Notes: generated from the letters alone by a model not told the origin. A DNA stretch of 64,000 bases from Bufo bufo (GCF_905171765.1 NC_053397.1:77614-141613); one strand, 5' to 3'; positions 1 through 10,880 are shown, counted from the first letter of the stretch. Numbers and translations are program-made.

Positions 1-19
1 CTGAGCCAGTAGGAAAAAA

Positions 20-25
20 ATAAAA

Positions 26-77
<52 letters not shown>

Positions 78-86
78 CACACACAA
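20..86. repeat. A-rich/(TA)n/(CA)n microsatellite
   Basis: A run of A passes into a TA dinucleotide run and then a short imperfect CA run. It is simple sequence with no sign of a gene. Confidence 0.95.
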
Positions 87-161
87 CAGAGGACATTATA
101 CTCCAGCAGATGGATCTGGATAGATTGAAGGTTCGGGCAGTTTAGTGGCAAATGACTTTAA

Positions 162-369
162 GGGTCTATTACACCCGGGGGTGCCAGCCGCAATACACCC
201 GGCTTGTACCCCCATAGAATTGCCTATTCTTGTCCAAAATTGCAGACAAGAATAGAACATGTGTGCTGTCCGCATCCATTCCTGCCGCATAGAGAAAGAA
301 TAGGTCCGCACCCGTTCCGCAATTTGCGGAACGGATTCGGACCCTTTCTACGGACGTGTGAATGGACCC
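162..369. mobile_element. short MITE flanked by TAA
   Basis: The ends are imperfect inverted repeats, GGGTCTATTACAC on the left against GTGTGAATGGACCC on the right, and TAA lies on both sides (159-161 and 370-372). The 3-bp target fits the PIF/Harbinger superfamily. It has no coding capacity. The superfamily call is inferred from target size only. Confidence 0.6.
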
Positions 370-374
370 TAATA

Positions 375-845
375 CTGATAAATGTAAAGGTTGTTCACAT
401 TGGAAGGGAAACTCCATGTCACCGTCACATGCTACCTTGTAAAGCACTGTGTAACACTGACATGGAAAGCAATTTTAGTTGCCAATAAACTTAAGTGTAT
501 AAACCAGTGTCAGGCAGCTGCCAATAAGGCCAATAAGATTATGGGGTGCATCAAAAGTTTTATAGATGGCGGTGATGAGAACATAGTCCTGCCAATTTAC
601 ACATTATTAGTCAGACCGTGCATGGAGGATTGTGCACAACTGGAATGGGTGGATTATCAAAAATTCTGATTGCCTGATTGTGATTGGGAAGGAATGTGTT
701 CTCCTAAAATGAAGAAAATTGGCTTCTACATCATAAGGATTTTTTTGCCTTCCTCTGGATCAACTTTGTAGGATAACAGGCTGAACTGGATGAACAGAGG
801 GCTTTTTTCAGCCTTACAAACTATTTTACTATGTTATCCTTGATT
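375..845 (+). mobile_element. CR1 LINE, 5'-truncated 3' end
   Basis: The translation around 485-640 matches the C-terminal part of CR1 ORF2: a QCQAAANKANKIMGC stretch followed by LVRPCMEDCAQ, a decayed form of the CR1 motif LVRPHLEYC. The downstream non-coding tail (690-845) is the reverse complement, with changes, of the CR1 tail at 34.0-34.2 kb. The copy is broken by stops and frameshifts and is only the last few hundred bases of the element. Confidence 0.8.
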
Positions 846-879
846 TGTTTCGGGATAAGCAGTGCACTCTGAATGTTTT

Positions 880-1395
880 CAGCCTCTTTGCTTTTACACT
901 TGACATTTCGCTCTGGGGTCTCCCATTTATCTAGATCACATCTGAGATGTTCTACACCTTGATTGAAGTTACCTGTGGTAAATTCAGGTGCTTGGACATG
1001 ATTTGGTAAGACACGGCCCTGTCTACAGTATAAAAGATCTCACAGGTGACAATGCATATCAGAACATAAACCAAGCCTAACCAAGAACTGCCTGAAGAGC
1101 TTAGAGACAGGATTGTGTGTAAACACAGATCTGGAGAATGAAACAAAACCATTTTTGTTGCATTGAAAGTTCTCAAGAGCACATGGAAGAAGAACAGCCA
1201 GGACTTTTCTTAGACCTGGCCATCCCTCTAAACTATGTAATCAGGGAAGAACCTTGGTAACAGAAGTGACCAAGAAACCAAAAGTCACTCTGGGTGAACT
1301 TCAAAGATCATGTGTGCAGATGGGAGAAACTTCCAGAAGGTCGACCATCACTGCAGCCTCCACCAATCTGGGCTTTATGATAGAGGGTTAGAGTA
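880..1395 (+). mobile_element. Tc1-like DNA transposon remnant
   Basis: The plus strand holds a decayed Tc1-type leader and the start of a transposase reading frame. Fragments such as LRDRIV, an HRSGE-like stretch and an RRSTITAAS-like stretch fit the paired-type helix-turn-helix region. The catalytic half is missing and several frameshifts are present. Both ends are indistinct. Confidence 0.65.
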
Positions 1396-1559
1396 GGCAC
1401 TGTCATGGTACCCTACAATCTAATGGTCTCCGTGCAAGGAGACATCTTCCATGCTTGCTTCTTTACTCTACTTCGTTAGGTACATCCCACAGTGACAAGA
1501 GTAGGAATAGTAACTGAAAGGATTTGGACCTTTCTGGACCTCTAGGACCACCTTGGTTT

Positions 1560-2016
1560 GATGTCACTGACGTCAGGAGAGATATTTCTCAGCTAGCAAT
1601 AACATAACACACACACAGGTATCACTGAGAAATACTCTAACTTTATTATGCTATCGCTTGGCCTTATATAGGCAGTAGAAAAGTTTGCATAACAACAGCG
1701 TTAAACCAATCATAAAAGATAAACATTGGTGCTCACACACATACTACCGGAACATCCTTTTATGGTATGTGTACGTGCAGTAAGCAGAAAGAATAGGTTT
1801 TAATCAGTCACATATAAGAATGTACGCAGTTGTGCCGAATGACCCTGAATAAGGCAAGAACGTTTGTACTAGTTCTGGGAGATTCCCAGAATCTGTCCTG
1901 GGACAGATAAGAAAACCTAACTCACAGCGGGGGAAGGTGAAACAGTGCGTGGGTGAGATGTTATAACAATTCTTTACATATTTAGAGAAGACAAGATGGA
2001 GTCACATTTCTCTTCA
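1560..2016 (-). mobile_element. possible solo LTR of an endogenous retrovirus
   Basis: Read on the minus strand this block has the order of a retroviral LTR: a TATATAAGG box (about 1676-1668), then AATAAAG (about 1650-1644), then a GT-rich stretch. One end can be read as TGAAGAG. The other end is less clear: a GTTT repeat flanks both sides but the expected terminal dinucleotide is not matched. No gag, pol or env is attached. It could instead be another promoter-bearing repeat. Confidence 0.4.
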
Positions 2017-2169
2017 GTTTCCTCTTTGTTCTTTGGAGGACACATATCACCTAAATTTGATTCTTCTTTTTCCCTGCTGATGTGCTGAGCTGAGGTGGGG
2101 GAGTTAGGGTGCTTCCAGTGGTTATTTTGTAATGTTTGTGATTGACTATAGCCTCTTCTTTGTCTTCAG

Positions 2170-2250
2170 ATGTTAGCCCGTTTGCTGAAGAGCACTCATC
2201 CGGAAGACTTACGAGCTGCAAATAAACTTATTAAAGAGATGGTGCAGGAG
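2170..2250 (+). CDS. GGA1: GGA1 exon: start of GAT domain
   Basis: 27 codons, phase 0 at both ends. The acceptor TTGTCTTCAG precedes it and the donor GAG|GTGAGA follows. It encodes the first GAT helix (MLARLLKS...NKLIKEMVQE), which contributes to ARF binding in this family. The ATG is internal to the protein. Confidence 0.92.
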
Positions 2251-5200
2251 GTGAGAGAATTCTGCCCATGTTTCTTGATCATGCCAGGTATGGTACTTAA
2301 CTTCTCATCATCTGAGCTCTTCTTTCATCATCAGGACCAGAAACGCATGGAGAAAATTTCCAAAAGAGTAAATGCCATAGAAGAGGTGAATAACAATGTG
2401 AAACTACTGAGTGATATGTTGAGTACCTTCAGAGCAGGCCAGTCTTCTGAAGGCAGCGAGGACCTAATGAAGGTGAGTGTAGTGCTGTAGACACAGGTCA
2501 GCCGGCCAGAGAAGCCTTCTTGTATCAGTGAACTGTATCTCTTGGGTGGCAGGAGTTGTATCAGCGATGTGAGAAGATGAGGCCAACACTCTTCCGCTTG
2601 GCCAGTGATACAGAAGACAACGATGAGGCTTTAGGTAAGGGAAAGAAGCATCTTGTCATAGATTAACACACAGGCATTTCAGAATTAGGGTACTTTCACA
2701 CTAGCGGCAGGACGGATCACGCTGTTCACCCTGTCGGATCCGTCCTGCAGCTATTTTGCCGGACCGCCGCTCCGTCCCCATTGACTATAATGGGGATGGG
2801 GGCGGAGCTCCGGCGCAGCACGGCAGTTCGTGGTGAGAGGCCGCCGGACTAAAAAGTCGGAAATGCAGTACTTTTAGTCCGGCGGCCTTTCGCCGTGCAC
2901 TGCCGTGCTGCGCCGGAGCTCCACCCCCATTATAGTCAATGGGGACGGAGTGGCAGCACAGCGAAATAACGGCAGGACGGATCCGACAGGGTGAACAGCC
3001 TGTCGGATCCGTCCTGCCACTAGTGTGAAAGTAGCCTAAAACAATGGGTGTTTTTTTCTTAGTGGGGAATGATTAAATGCGATGTTATAAATGGGGGCCT
3101 AATAGGAACCTGAAGTATGTTTTATGGTCTTAGAGGGGTCTGCTGAAGACATCACAGTCTTTAACCAGATGACTGGACCAAGTGACCATATTTCGCTGTG
3201 TCCATTATATATTTTCTAGCGGAAATCCTGCAGGCTAATGATAGTTTAACACAAGTCATCAATACTTACCGGCAGCTGGTGAAAGGAGAAGAAATCAATG
3301 GCGAATCTGCTTCTGGTAGCATGCCAGGTGAGTCCCGAAATCTAGGCCTTTGAGGCTTCCCTCTAGTTTTACAGTTGTCTGTCTAATCTTCTTTTTGTTA
3401 TTTCCTCAGCTAGCAGTTCTGCCCTGCTGGATCTGTCAGGATTAGATATGACTCCATCATACCCTCCTGTTCCATCTCAGCCCTGTAAGCTGAGCCAGCT
3501 GTCCTCGTCCACATCTCTTCTTGATGATGAGCTCATGTCCTTAGGTAATAAGCTACTAGAAAGGTCAAAGTCATGTATACAACAGTGGCTCAGTGCTTAG
3601 TTCTGGGGTCCTGATTTCTAATCTTCCCACTATTTGTGCCGGCAGGTTGTCTGTACTTTCTGTGTTCTCAGGGATTTCCTCTGAATTCTTTGGTTTCCTT
3701 ACACTCCAGATACCTATTAGCAGGTTGTCAGAAGGTAGAAAGAGTAGTTTATTGTCTGTGAAATCCTAAATTAAATTACTAAGACGTTTTTTTTCTAAGC
3801 GCCATCCATCACCCTTTCTGTTGCTTGTACCACAGTCTTGCCAGCTCCACGTCCACATTCGTTCTGACACAGCAGAGGCCTTCTCTGCCCCCTCTGTGTA
3901 GGTGATGTGATGAAGGGGACTGGCTGTCTTCTTCAGTTCCATGAGTAGGCATCCTGTTTTCCATTATCCCTGAAGCACAGACAAAAATGAGGTGGAAGGT
4001 TCTCTGCATGTGTTGGATAAATTACTTTTCTACTGACGCACAGTGTGCGTCTTAGGCCTCATGCACACAACCGTACTTTTGGTCCATCTCATCCTGATCG
4101 CACACGGACCCATTCATTTCTATGGGTCCACAAAAAAATGGACAGCACACAGATGACATCCGCATCTGTGCGACTGACCCACAAATTGTTGAACCTGTCC
4201 TATCCTTGTCTATTTTGCAAAGAAGACTAGGCTATTTTGCAGTGTGGCCCGCGAAAATTGTGAGATGCACACAGACTATTTTGCCGATTTACCGACCGCA
4301 GAACGAAGGCCTTAGGAGAAGTAGATTCTAGTTGAGGCCCGCAATTGATCTGAGTTGTGACAATCCCTAACCCTTTACGGTGCTGCAGATTATGGTAGCG
4401 CTATATAAGCAATGGATTTATCTGATTCAGGGTTTCTTTCTGATTTCTAGTAGGAGTTAAAAAGGAATGTCATAATGCAGGTACTAACAAATAGTAATGC
4501 AGAATTGTTATATTTGGAGGGATATCTTTACAGCATGTACCTAAACAGACAAGTCAGGAGAGCTGCCTGGTCCTCTTTAAGTAGCAATTAAAGAATAAAT
4601 CACTGGCAACTCACTGGACTGCCCAGACTTTGCAGTGACTCCATGCATTCCTATGAATCTAGGTGCAGCCCTAACCCTATGGGCAAGATTATGAGGTTGC
4701 GACAGTAGAGCTGCACGTGATCTACAGGTTCTGGCTGGATGGGTTTATGCCAGGAATGTATAGAAAGCTGTCACGGTCTGTCACTCACCTTCTGCATTAT
4801 CTGATCCTAGGATTAAATGACCCTGTCCCCCCTGCACAGACTCTGGAGACTTCCTCGTGGAATAGCTTTCAGGTAACGAGCGCAGAGGAGCGCCAGCATG
4901 TGCAGACACGTGGATGATTGCTTGCCATGTATCTGTGGGAATACAGGGTGGTTTATGTGTTAGGACAGGGTGAGCAGGGGTGATATGGAGCCTTCAAGTT
5001 AGTGTCTAGTCATTTCCTGCTGGGTGTCCCGTCCCCAACACACTTACTGTTCACAAATAACAATTTGGATCTTTTTCAGTCTTCAGCATCAGACCATGAA
5101 GATGCTTCACCCGAGAAGGTGTCATCCACGATGCATAATGCACCACATTCTACCAAGGCTCTAGAGGACCTAGACCTGCTTGGAAAGACCTTGCTGCAGC

Positions 5201-8200
5201 AATCCCTGCCACCCAGCGCACTGCATATGCCATGGTGAGATCAGGTAGCAGTTCAGGTTTATCTCAAGTCACCAGGTGGGGGAGGAGGTTACTCTTCAAA
5301 CAAGACTTAATAACAGAGTAACCTTAAATTGCACTAACTTTTCAAACAACTTCTTCTCAAAAGTCACTTATGGGGAACCTGAGCAAATTTTATTAAAAAT
5401 GTTCATGTTATCCATCCTAAAAAGATTTCTGAAATCTGCTGTCCACTCTCTGTCACTAGGCGAGTCCCATTCTTAGCAACATAAGGAAACCGAAGAAAAG
5501 TGCTGTGTCTTTCTTCACTGGCTGGCTCTGGAGCTCATTGAGCTTCTGAGCTCAGTGCAGAGGCCCTTTCCCCAACCAGGGCTCGGAGCTTTACACTGCA
5601 GATTGCTCAGCATTTCAGACTGCTGTTTTCTGTGTATGACAGCCACATCTTCTCTCCACATAGCAAGGGCTTTTCTTTCCCTAGTCATTATACAGTTCAT
5701 TTATGAAGTGCTTGAGTGCCTCTGCACATTTTTCTTTTAGCTTCTTTATTAGTCACCACTTCTCATAGTCCCTGCCCCGTCTAAGCTTTAGGCCTCATGC
5801 ACACGACAGTATTTTTTCACAGTCCGCAAAACGGGGTTCCGTTGTTCCGTGATCCGTTTCCGTTTTTTTTCCTGTGTGTTTTCCTTGATTTTTGGAGGAT
5901 CACCAGACAAGAAAAGTGAAAAAAAAAATCTAAGTCAAGTTTGCCTTGAAAATTATAAGAAAAAAACGGACACGGATCACGGACACGGATGACAATCTTG
6001 TGTGCCTCCGTGTTTTTTCACGGACCCATTGACTTGAATGGGTCCGCAAACCGTTATCTGTGAAAAAAATAGGACAGGTCATATTTTTTTGACGGACTGG
6101 AAACACGGATCATGGACGCGGATGACAAACGGTGCATTTTCCGAGTTTTCAACGGACCCATTGAAAGTCAATGGGTCCACAGAAAATCACGGAAAACGGA
6201 ACACAACAACGGTCGTGTGCATGAGGCCTTAATCAATTTAATCACCAGTATACCTCCAGTCATGTCTGTCCTGTATAGCCATTACAGGACCAGTTTGTCT
6301 TGAGTATGATCAGTATGCCTCCCGTGTGACCAGTACACATCCAGTATGAGCAGTTAATGTGCTTCTAGCTACAAGGAGATTCACTCAAAAGAGGCCTCGA
6401 ATATTCTGTAATAACTCTCGCTAGGATAAAGCAATCTGAAGAAAATAACATGCAATATGCTTCTTAGTATTTGGCGCTTCAAACAACCTGGCATGCCCCT
6501 GATTTGGAGCTATGAGTCAGACGCCAGAGAGTTGTATAGTATTGAGCAGCTCGTCTTCATGGTGTGACCCTATCGGGTCACCGACAGACTTCTTTTGGGA
6601 TATGCCTCGCACTGTGGAAGATTTGAAGGAAAATATCCATCGTGAAATGCTGCTGTTCTCCCGATAAGCTTGCTGATACATTCAGGAACATGGAGAGCCA
6701 TGTCAAAATGTATCTGGCAGAGAATAGAGATCACTTAAAGCATCGATTACTCATATGATTTTTTGGGGTCCAGATTGCTTTATCCTAACAGGAGTTACAA
6801 CAGAATATTCGGGGCTCCTTTCGTGCAATTCTCTTTGTAATTTCCTGCCATGTAGACTCTAATACCGCTATAACAGGGAGAGGTCTGGAAGGTGGTGCCA
6901 TGCTTCAGTGGGAATATTGAGTGATCAGGACTCATTCTATTAGGTTTGATTATCTAATTTCAGGGAGAAGACCCAGCACAAGCTGACTCTCCGAGATCTG
7001 CAGAGTAAAGCTCCTTCATCTGCACCGATGCTTCCACAGCCCCATGGACTAGGAGATCCGACATTCATTGCTCCAGGGCAGCCATCCCCCAGGAAAATGG
7101 ATATCTCCCTTACAGCTGTAACTGTGCCTCTGGAGTCTATCAAACCGAGTAAGGATCAGTAAGAGGGGTGGCATCATCACCCATTTATACCATCTATGCC
7201 CAGCTTGGGTATATGGACATCCAGGGGAGCACCCAGGAATTTTGTCTAGGGGGGATCCGAAAGGCAAAAAAAGTGGCACGTGTAGTGCGCTGTGCCAATT
7301 CTTTTGCCTGCCCATTTTTCAAAGCCCCCTTTATATAAAAAAATGCAGGGGGGGGGCGGGGGTGTAGTGTGTTGCGCTGATTCTTTTACTTGGCGATTCT
7401 AAAAGCTCTGCAGGAATAGAACAATGTGGCGCGCACAGCGCCCCCTGCATTTTAAGCCCCGCGCATTATTAAAAGCCCCTCCTACATATAATAGGCCACT
7501 CCCAATGGACACTGTACAGCTGAAATTCTATTGTTGAGGCCTGTCTACACATCATACGAAGAGGGGAGGGTCTGTCCTGGCTGCACTGCCTGCTTATACC
7601 ACAAGCTACAGCCAGGACGCTCCTCCGCTCTCCTCCCTCCCCAGATCCTGCTCAAGGCCTGTGGTTCCCCCCCACCATTTGCCACCCGCCCGTGGCCTGC
7701 TGCCCCCTTTGGCCGTCCTCACCCAGCTCTGAATCCTCCTTCTGCAAATGGCAGGGGGGGGGGGGGGGGGGAGACGGAGCATCTCCTCTCCTACATAGCG
7801 CCCCCTACCTCTTACAAAATAAAAAAAAAGGCCCTTTAGAGCCCCCAGATGCCCCCCTAGTGCTCCTCTCCCCATGGTGCCCCCCCCCCCCCCATAATGT
7901 GCCAGTAAGAAGTGCCACCCCCAAAAAAATTGGGCTGTAAGAATTGTCAGATGCCCCCATAGTGCCAGCTCCCCCCCCCTCCAAATAAAAACCCACTGGT
8001 ACTTACCTCCATCAGCAGCGATGTGAAGCAGGCCTCTTCCGGCCTGTGTCCCTGCTGTGTGCTGCCCGGCTCAGGCGGCGCGATGATGACATCATCGCGC
8101 CGCCTGAGCTGGCCTCTCAGAAAAACAGGCCTCCCCTGCCGCAGCACAGGCATCTGTATCGCTGTCCTGAGGACGGCGATACAGATAAATATGGAGATGA

Positions 8201-9210
8201 GCGCTTCCACAATGGAAGCGCTCATCTCCTACGGCCCCCCCACAGCTGCCGCAATTACATCCAGGGCCGCGCCGCCTGTGGTGATCGGTGGTGCGGCCCT
8301 GAAGGATAAAAAAATATATATTGGCTGGTTGTTCTAGGGGGGGTCCAGACCCGCTGGACCCCCCTGTAGGTGCGCCACTGTGGACATCCCAGAAAGGGGT
8401 TTGTGTCTCATGACCTCTCTCTATGAACCAGAGTGGGAAGCCTCTAACAAGCACTAGTGGACTTGGTCCATTCATTTAAATGACTGCCGCTGCACCTTTA
8501 TTGTATTACTTGTCTGCCTCCTGTTTTCTGTTCTCACTGTATTTTAGCCTTAGTCTCATTGCATTCTAGTTGCCTTTGTTCTTTGTTTTGCCGGCAGGTA
8601 ATATCCTCCCCATCACTGTGTACGACCAGCACAGTTTCCGCGTGCTCTTCCACTTTGCTCAGGGCGCACCTGCAGGGAGAGCAGATATCCTGGTGGTGGT
8701 GATCTCCATGCTGAGTACAGCTCCACTCCCTGTCACTGGAATTAGTTTTCAGGCTGCTGTTCCTAAGGTTGGATGGCATTTGGCATCTCATAAATGGTTG
8801 GCGTCACACATTTTGTATAATCTTTAACAGTTTTTCTGTCTTCTTATAGACCATGAGAGTAAAATTGCAGCCAGCGTCTGGCACAGAACTTCCAGCATTC
8901 AACCCAATCCTGCCTCCATCTGCTGTCACTCAGGTGCTGCTGCTGGCCAACCCCACACAGGTAAAATGCTGTCACCGCCCTGATCAGTTAGAGATTACTT
9001 ACCGACCCTAACCCCAAGCCATACACCTACATATCATTCCTTCTCTATATGCCTAGTTGATGGATGTGTCAGTTTGAATTTTGCCTTCTTGATGCACAGG
9101 AAAAGGTTCGATTACGCTACAAATTAATCTATACCCAAGGAGAGCAAATCTTTGATGAAATGGGAGATGTGGAAGACTTTCCTCCTGTGGAGAAGTGGGG
9201 GCATCTGTAG
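2170..9210 (+). CDS. GGA1: GGA1-type Golgi clathrin adaptor, C-terminal 445 residues (11 exons)
   Basis: GGA proteins are monomeric ARF-dependent clathrin adaptors that sort mannose-6-phosphate receptors and similar cargo at the trans-Golgi network. Exons: 2170-2250, 2335-2472, 2553-2634, 3220-3327, 3410-3544, 4811-4872, 5080-5234, 6964-7148, 8598-8767, 8850-8960, 9100-9210. All introns are GT-AG and the phases join into one open frame of 446 codons including TAG. Encoded in order: GAT domain (opens MLARLLKS), hinge with a SLLDDELMSLG acidic-dileucine-like stretch and an LDLLGKTLLQ clathrin-box-like stretch, then the gamma-adaptin-ear domain ending EKWGHL. GGA1 rather than GGA2/3 is favoured by SNILP(I/V)TVYDQH, GTELPAFNPI and the GDV..FPP ending, which I recall as GGA1-like. 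The VHS exons (about 190 residues) are upstream of the window, so position 2170 is an exon start and not the initiator. Confidence 0.93.
2335..2472 (+). CDS. GGA1: GGA1 exon: GAT domain
   Basis: 46 codons, phase 0. Acceptor CATCATCAG, donor AAG|GTGAGT. Encodes DQKRMEKISKRVNAIEEVNN and onward, the conserved GAT helix with the EEVNNNVKLL signature. Confidence 0.93.
2553..2634 (+). CDS. GGA1: GGA1 exon: GAT domain
   Basis: 82 bp, leaves phase 1. Acceptor GGGTGGCAG, donor TTAG|GTAAGG. Encodes ELYQRCEKMRPTLFRLASDT and the acidic EDNDEAL stretch of the GAT three-helix bundle. Confidence 0.92.
2688..3036. mobile_element. palindromic MITE in GGA1 intron
   Basis: The 349-bp element is one long inverted repeat centred near 2862, with a short loop of about 30 bp. 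Terminal repeats are GGGTACTTTCACACTAG and CTAGTGTGAAAGTAGCC. Flanks are TTA and TAA. The same termini occur at 11367-11846 and 55950-56469. No coding capacity. Confidence 0.85.
3220..3327 (+). CDS. GGA1: GGA1 exon: end of GAT domain
   Basis: 108 bp, phase 1 to phase 1. Acceptor TTTTCTAG, donor CCAG|GTGAGT. Encodes EILQANDSLTQVIN and the KGEEINGE stretch, the last GAT helix, which in the family binds ubiquitin and TSG101. Confidence 0.92.
3410..3544 (+). CDS. GGA1: GGA1 exon: hinge with acidic-dileucine-like motif
   Basis: 135 bp, phase 1 to phase 1. Acceptor TTTCCTCAG, donor TTAG|GTAATA. Encodes SSALLDLSGLD and the hinge stretch SLLDDELMSLG. In GGA1 this region resembles cargo acidic-dileucine signals and is reported to bind its own VHS domain in autoinhibition. 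Confidence 0.92.
4055..4311. mobile_element. Harbinger-like MITE in GGA1 intron, one end decayed
   Basis: The left end GGCCTCATGCACACAACCG is shared with 5791-6228 and 27576-29328. The right end keeps only GAAGGCC before TTA. TTA lies on both sides (4052-4054, 4312-4314). Sub-terminal sequence is Harbinger-MITE-like (GGACCCATTCAT...). No gene. Confidence 0.7.
4371..4416 (+). repeat. possible L2 LINE 3' tail fragment
   Basis: A short stretch (GGTGCTGCAGATTATGGTAG then GCGCTATATAAG) resembles the conserved 3' end of L2 elements. It is too short for certainty. Confidence 0.35.
4811..4872 (+). CDS. GGA1: GGA1 exon: hinge
   Basis: 62 bp, phase 1 to phase 0. Acceptor TGATCCTAG, donor TTTCAG|GTAACG. 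Encodes LNDPVPPAQTLETSSWNSFQ, matching the GLSDPTPP...GWNSFQ hinge segment of GGA1. Confidence 0.9.
5080..5234 (+). CDS. GGA1: GGA1 exon: hinge with clathrin-box-like motif
   Basis: 155 bp, phase 0 to phase 2. Acceptor CTTTTTCAG, donor CCATG|GTGAGA. Encodes an acidic and serine-rich stretch, then LEDLDLLGKTLLQQSLPP, a conserved GGA1 hinge element that contributes to clathrin binding. Confidence 0.9.
5791..6228. mobile_element. Harbinger-like MITE in GGA1 intron
   Basis: Terminal inverted repeats GGCCTCATGCACACGAC and GTCGTGTGCATGAGGCC are intact, and TTA flanks both sides (5788-5790, 6229-6231). The interior is a string of GGACCCATTGA-type inverted segments. No coding capacity. The 3-bp TTA target fits PIF/Harbinger. 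Confidence 0.88.
6372..6837 (+). mobile_element. decayed mariner-like element in GGA1 intron
   Basis: Imperfect inverted repeats of about 65 bp bound this 466-bp block (left CAAGGAGATTCAC, right GTGCAATTCTCTTTG, both continuing through GAATATTCTGT and GGATAAAGCAATCTG). TA flanks both ends. The interior carries C-terminal transposase remains, DFFWDMPRTVEDLKENI and LADTFRNMESHVKMYL, in two frames with stops between. This resembles the tail of mariner/IS630-type transposases. Internal deletion has removed the catalytic core. Confidence 0.8.
6964..7148 (+). CDS. GGA1: GGA1 exon: hinge to ear linker
   Basis: 185 bp, phase 2 to phase 1. Acceptor ATCTAATTTCAG, donor CCGA|GTAAGG. Encodes WEKTQHKLTLRDLQ, a proline-rich linker, and VTVPLESIKPS, which opens the ear-domain region. 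Confidence 0.92.
7222..8380. mobile_element. non-autonomous hAT-like element in GGA1 intron
   Basis: The 1,159-bp block is flanked by a perfect 8-bp duplication TGGACATC (7214-7221 and 8381-8388), the hAT hallmark. Termini are CAGGGGAGCACC and its imperfect inverse GGTGCGCCACTG. The interior is GC-rich and poly-C/G-rich with a smaller palindrome around 8070-8110 (GATGATGACATCATC core) and another near 8195-8228. No transposase frame is visible; the overlapping open frames are by-products of composition. Confidence 0.88.
8598..8767 (+). CDS. GGA1: GGA1 exon: gamma-adaptin-ear domain
   Basis: 170 bp, phase 1 to phase 0. Acceptor TTTTGCCGGCAG. The donor AAG|GTTGGA is weaker than the others. Encodes NILPITVYDQHSFRVLFHFA and onward to SFQAAVPK, the first half of the ear domain, which binds accessory proteins carrying acidic-phenylalanine motifs. 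Confidence 0.92.
8850..8960 (+). CDS. GGA1: GGA1 exon: gamma-adaptin-ear domain
   Basis: 37 codons, phase 0. Acceptor CTTCTTATAG, donor ACACAG|GTAAAA. Encodes TMRVKLQPASGTELPAFNPI and VTQVLLLANP. Confidence 0.93.
9100..9210 (+). CDS. GGA1: GGA1 terminal coding exon
   Basis: 36 codons plus TAG at 9208-9210. Acceptor GATGCACAG. Encodes EKVRLRYKLIYTQGEQ and ends DFPPVEKWGHL, the last ear-domain strand. The position of the stop agrees with the family. Confidence 0.93.
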   Translation, partial: EKVRLRYKLIYTQGEQIFDEMGDVEDFPPVEKWGHL

Positions 9211-10880
9211 GTGAAGTCTGCAACGGAATGAAGAGGAAAATGTTGTAGTGGCACTTGCTGATGGCTGGAGACCCAACATGGACTGCACTACCCATCAAGC
9301 TTTCTGACTCGTTTGGTTGCTCTTTAGTGTCCCTTCCTGCTGTTACACCAAACCCAGAGGCATTGTGAGATGTCAATCTTTAGGTCTTCTTCTTTCATTT
9401 TCCTTTTCCTCTGTTAAGTCCTTCTGGCATCCTTGTTATGGGGTAGGTCTCAACTGTTCCTGCAGCATATAGTAAATGAGCTCTGCTGCCACCAAGTTCT
9501 CACCCCATCTATATGTTATCTTGTCTTTGTCTAATATACACTGATTTCTATGGTTTTGTAGATTCCTCAGATGAACTGAATGTTCAGCTCCATGTTTTAT
9601 TCTCAGGCGCCCTCATTGGCATTGTGTTTACTCACTACTTAGGGCCCAGGTAGTATTCGAAAAAGCCTTGACATAAACTTCATGTGTGATTTTGAGAAGC
9701 TGTCGCTTCCTGACCCTGAGGCCTTTCAGGAAACTTTCCATTTTCTTGCTGCATGTACTGGCACTTTTCAGCACCAGGCTAGCGATTGTCTGCGCTGGGC
9801 CCCTGTGTGTAGCACACAACTTTGACAATTAACCACATTACATGACGTCTGGAAGAAAACGAGAAGGAGAACATCAGCCAGTACTTTCAGACGGGAAACC
9901 TGACTAATCCCATACTGAGGATCAACCTGACATGCTAGATGCTTGGACCCTATTCCCTGAATGACTTGCTGCTATCTAGTGTGAATGTTGTGTGTGGCAG
10001 TGGATGTGAGTCAGCCATAGCACTGAGGGGACCACTTATTGTTACTATTTAGATGCCTTTACTTTTGACTTCACCTACACATTTCCTCAGTGTAGTAACT
10101 GTCTGCAGCATCCTGTGTTCAGCCTCCGGTTGCCTGCTCGGTGTGGTCTTATGAAATGATGCTACATTGTGCTGACCACTTCCCCTCTTGTCCTGAGTCA
10201 CAAGCTGCACAGTTCCCCTCTATGAGCTGAAGCCACTTGCATGTGAGCGAATACTGACATGCTGCAGGCTCCATATTCACTATATGTTCACTGCAGCCAG
10301 GCCTCCTGATGCCATGGAGTAGGAGTTTGGTCTGTGCTCACGGTCCTGCAGTATTTTGTACCCAAAGCAGGTTCAGATGCTCACCACGAAAAGTAGCCAG
10401 GGCTCCTGAGACAGAATGAGTAATGTCTGTGTTCCAGGGCTACTACAGTATGGTGTACCCAATATGACCACACCAATCCAGACCTCTCATGTACCACTTG
10501 CAAAGGCTGTAATGATCTCAGCATGTGATGAGTGACTGTGACAGTAACTTGTGCCTCGATGCTGCTGTTATGCGGGTGGCAGGGGTTAGGGTAGCTGTAG
10601 AATAGGGAAGTTATCGGGATCTCAGGCCGCAGCTCCACTCTCTGACGTATTTTAACAATAAACATTCTTATCACTTGTCTCTGAAAGCAGAAGTCTCCCA
10701 GAAAACTCATGCAGTGGCCTGTCCTGCAGTATACCGAGGCTGTGCTTCTAAATAATCCCCCCGGCAACTCCTTTATTCCACAATCACTTCTTACCATCAA
10801 CTGAATCTTTGGGTACCGTTCATGTGTTTGGAGTTAGCATGACAGCAAGTGTAAGGTCGTTAGTACCGAATGTAATAAAG
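9211..10880 (+). other. GGA1: GGA1 3' UTR and candidate polyadenylation signals
   Basis: No gene is visible downstream of the stop for about 1.7 kb, and few repeats are recognisable, as expected of a 3' UTR. AATAAA hexamers occur at 10657-10662 and 10874-10879, so the transcript may end just after either. The extent is inferred. From about 10900 to 11330 I see nothing further. Confidence 0.5.

Noticed and set aside
1..2169. VHS-domain exons of GGA1
   Set aside because: I looked for them upstream of 2170 and saw only intronic repeats; they must be further left.
7531..8475. Several open frames of 80-127 codons in GC-rich sequence
   Set aside because: They lie in the hAT-like MITE, rich in poly-C and palindromes; peptides are low-complexity Pro/Gly/Arg.
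10381..10800. 139-codon minus-strand frame
   Set aside because: Antisense to the likely GGA1 3' UTR, no recognisable motif, and length compatible with chance.
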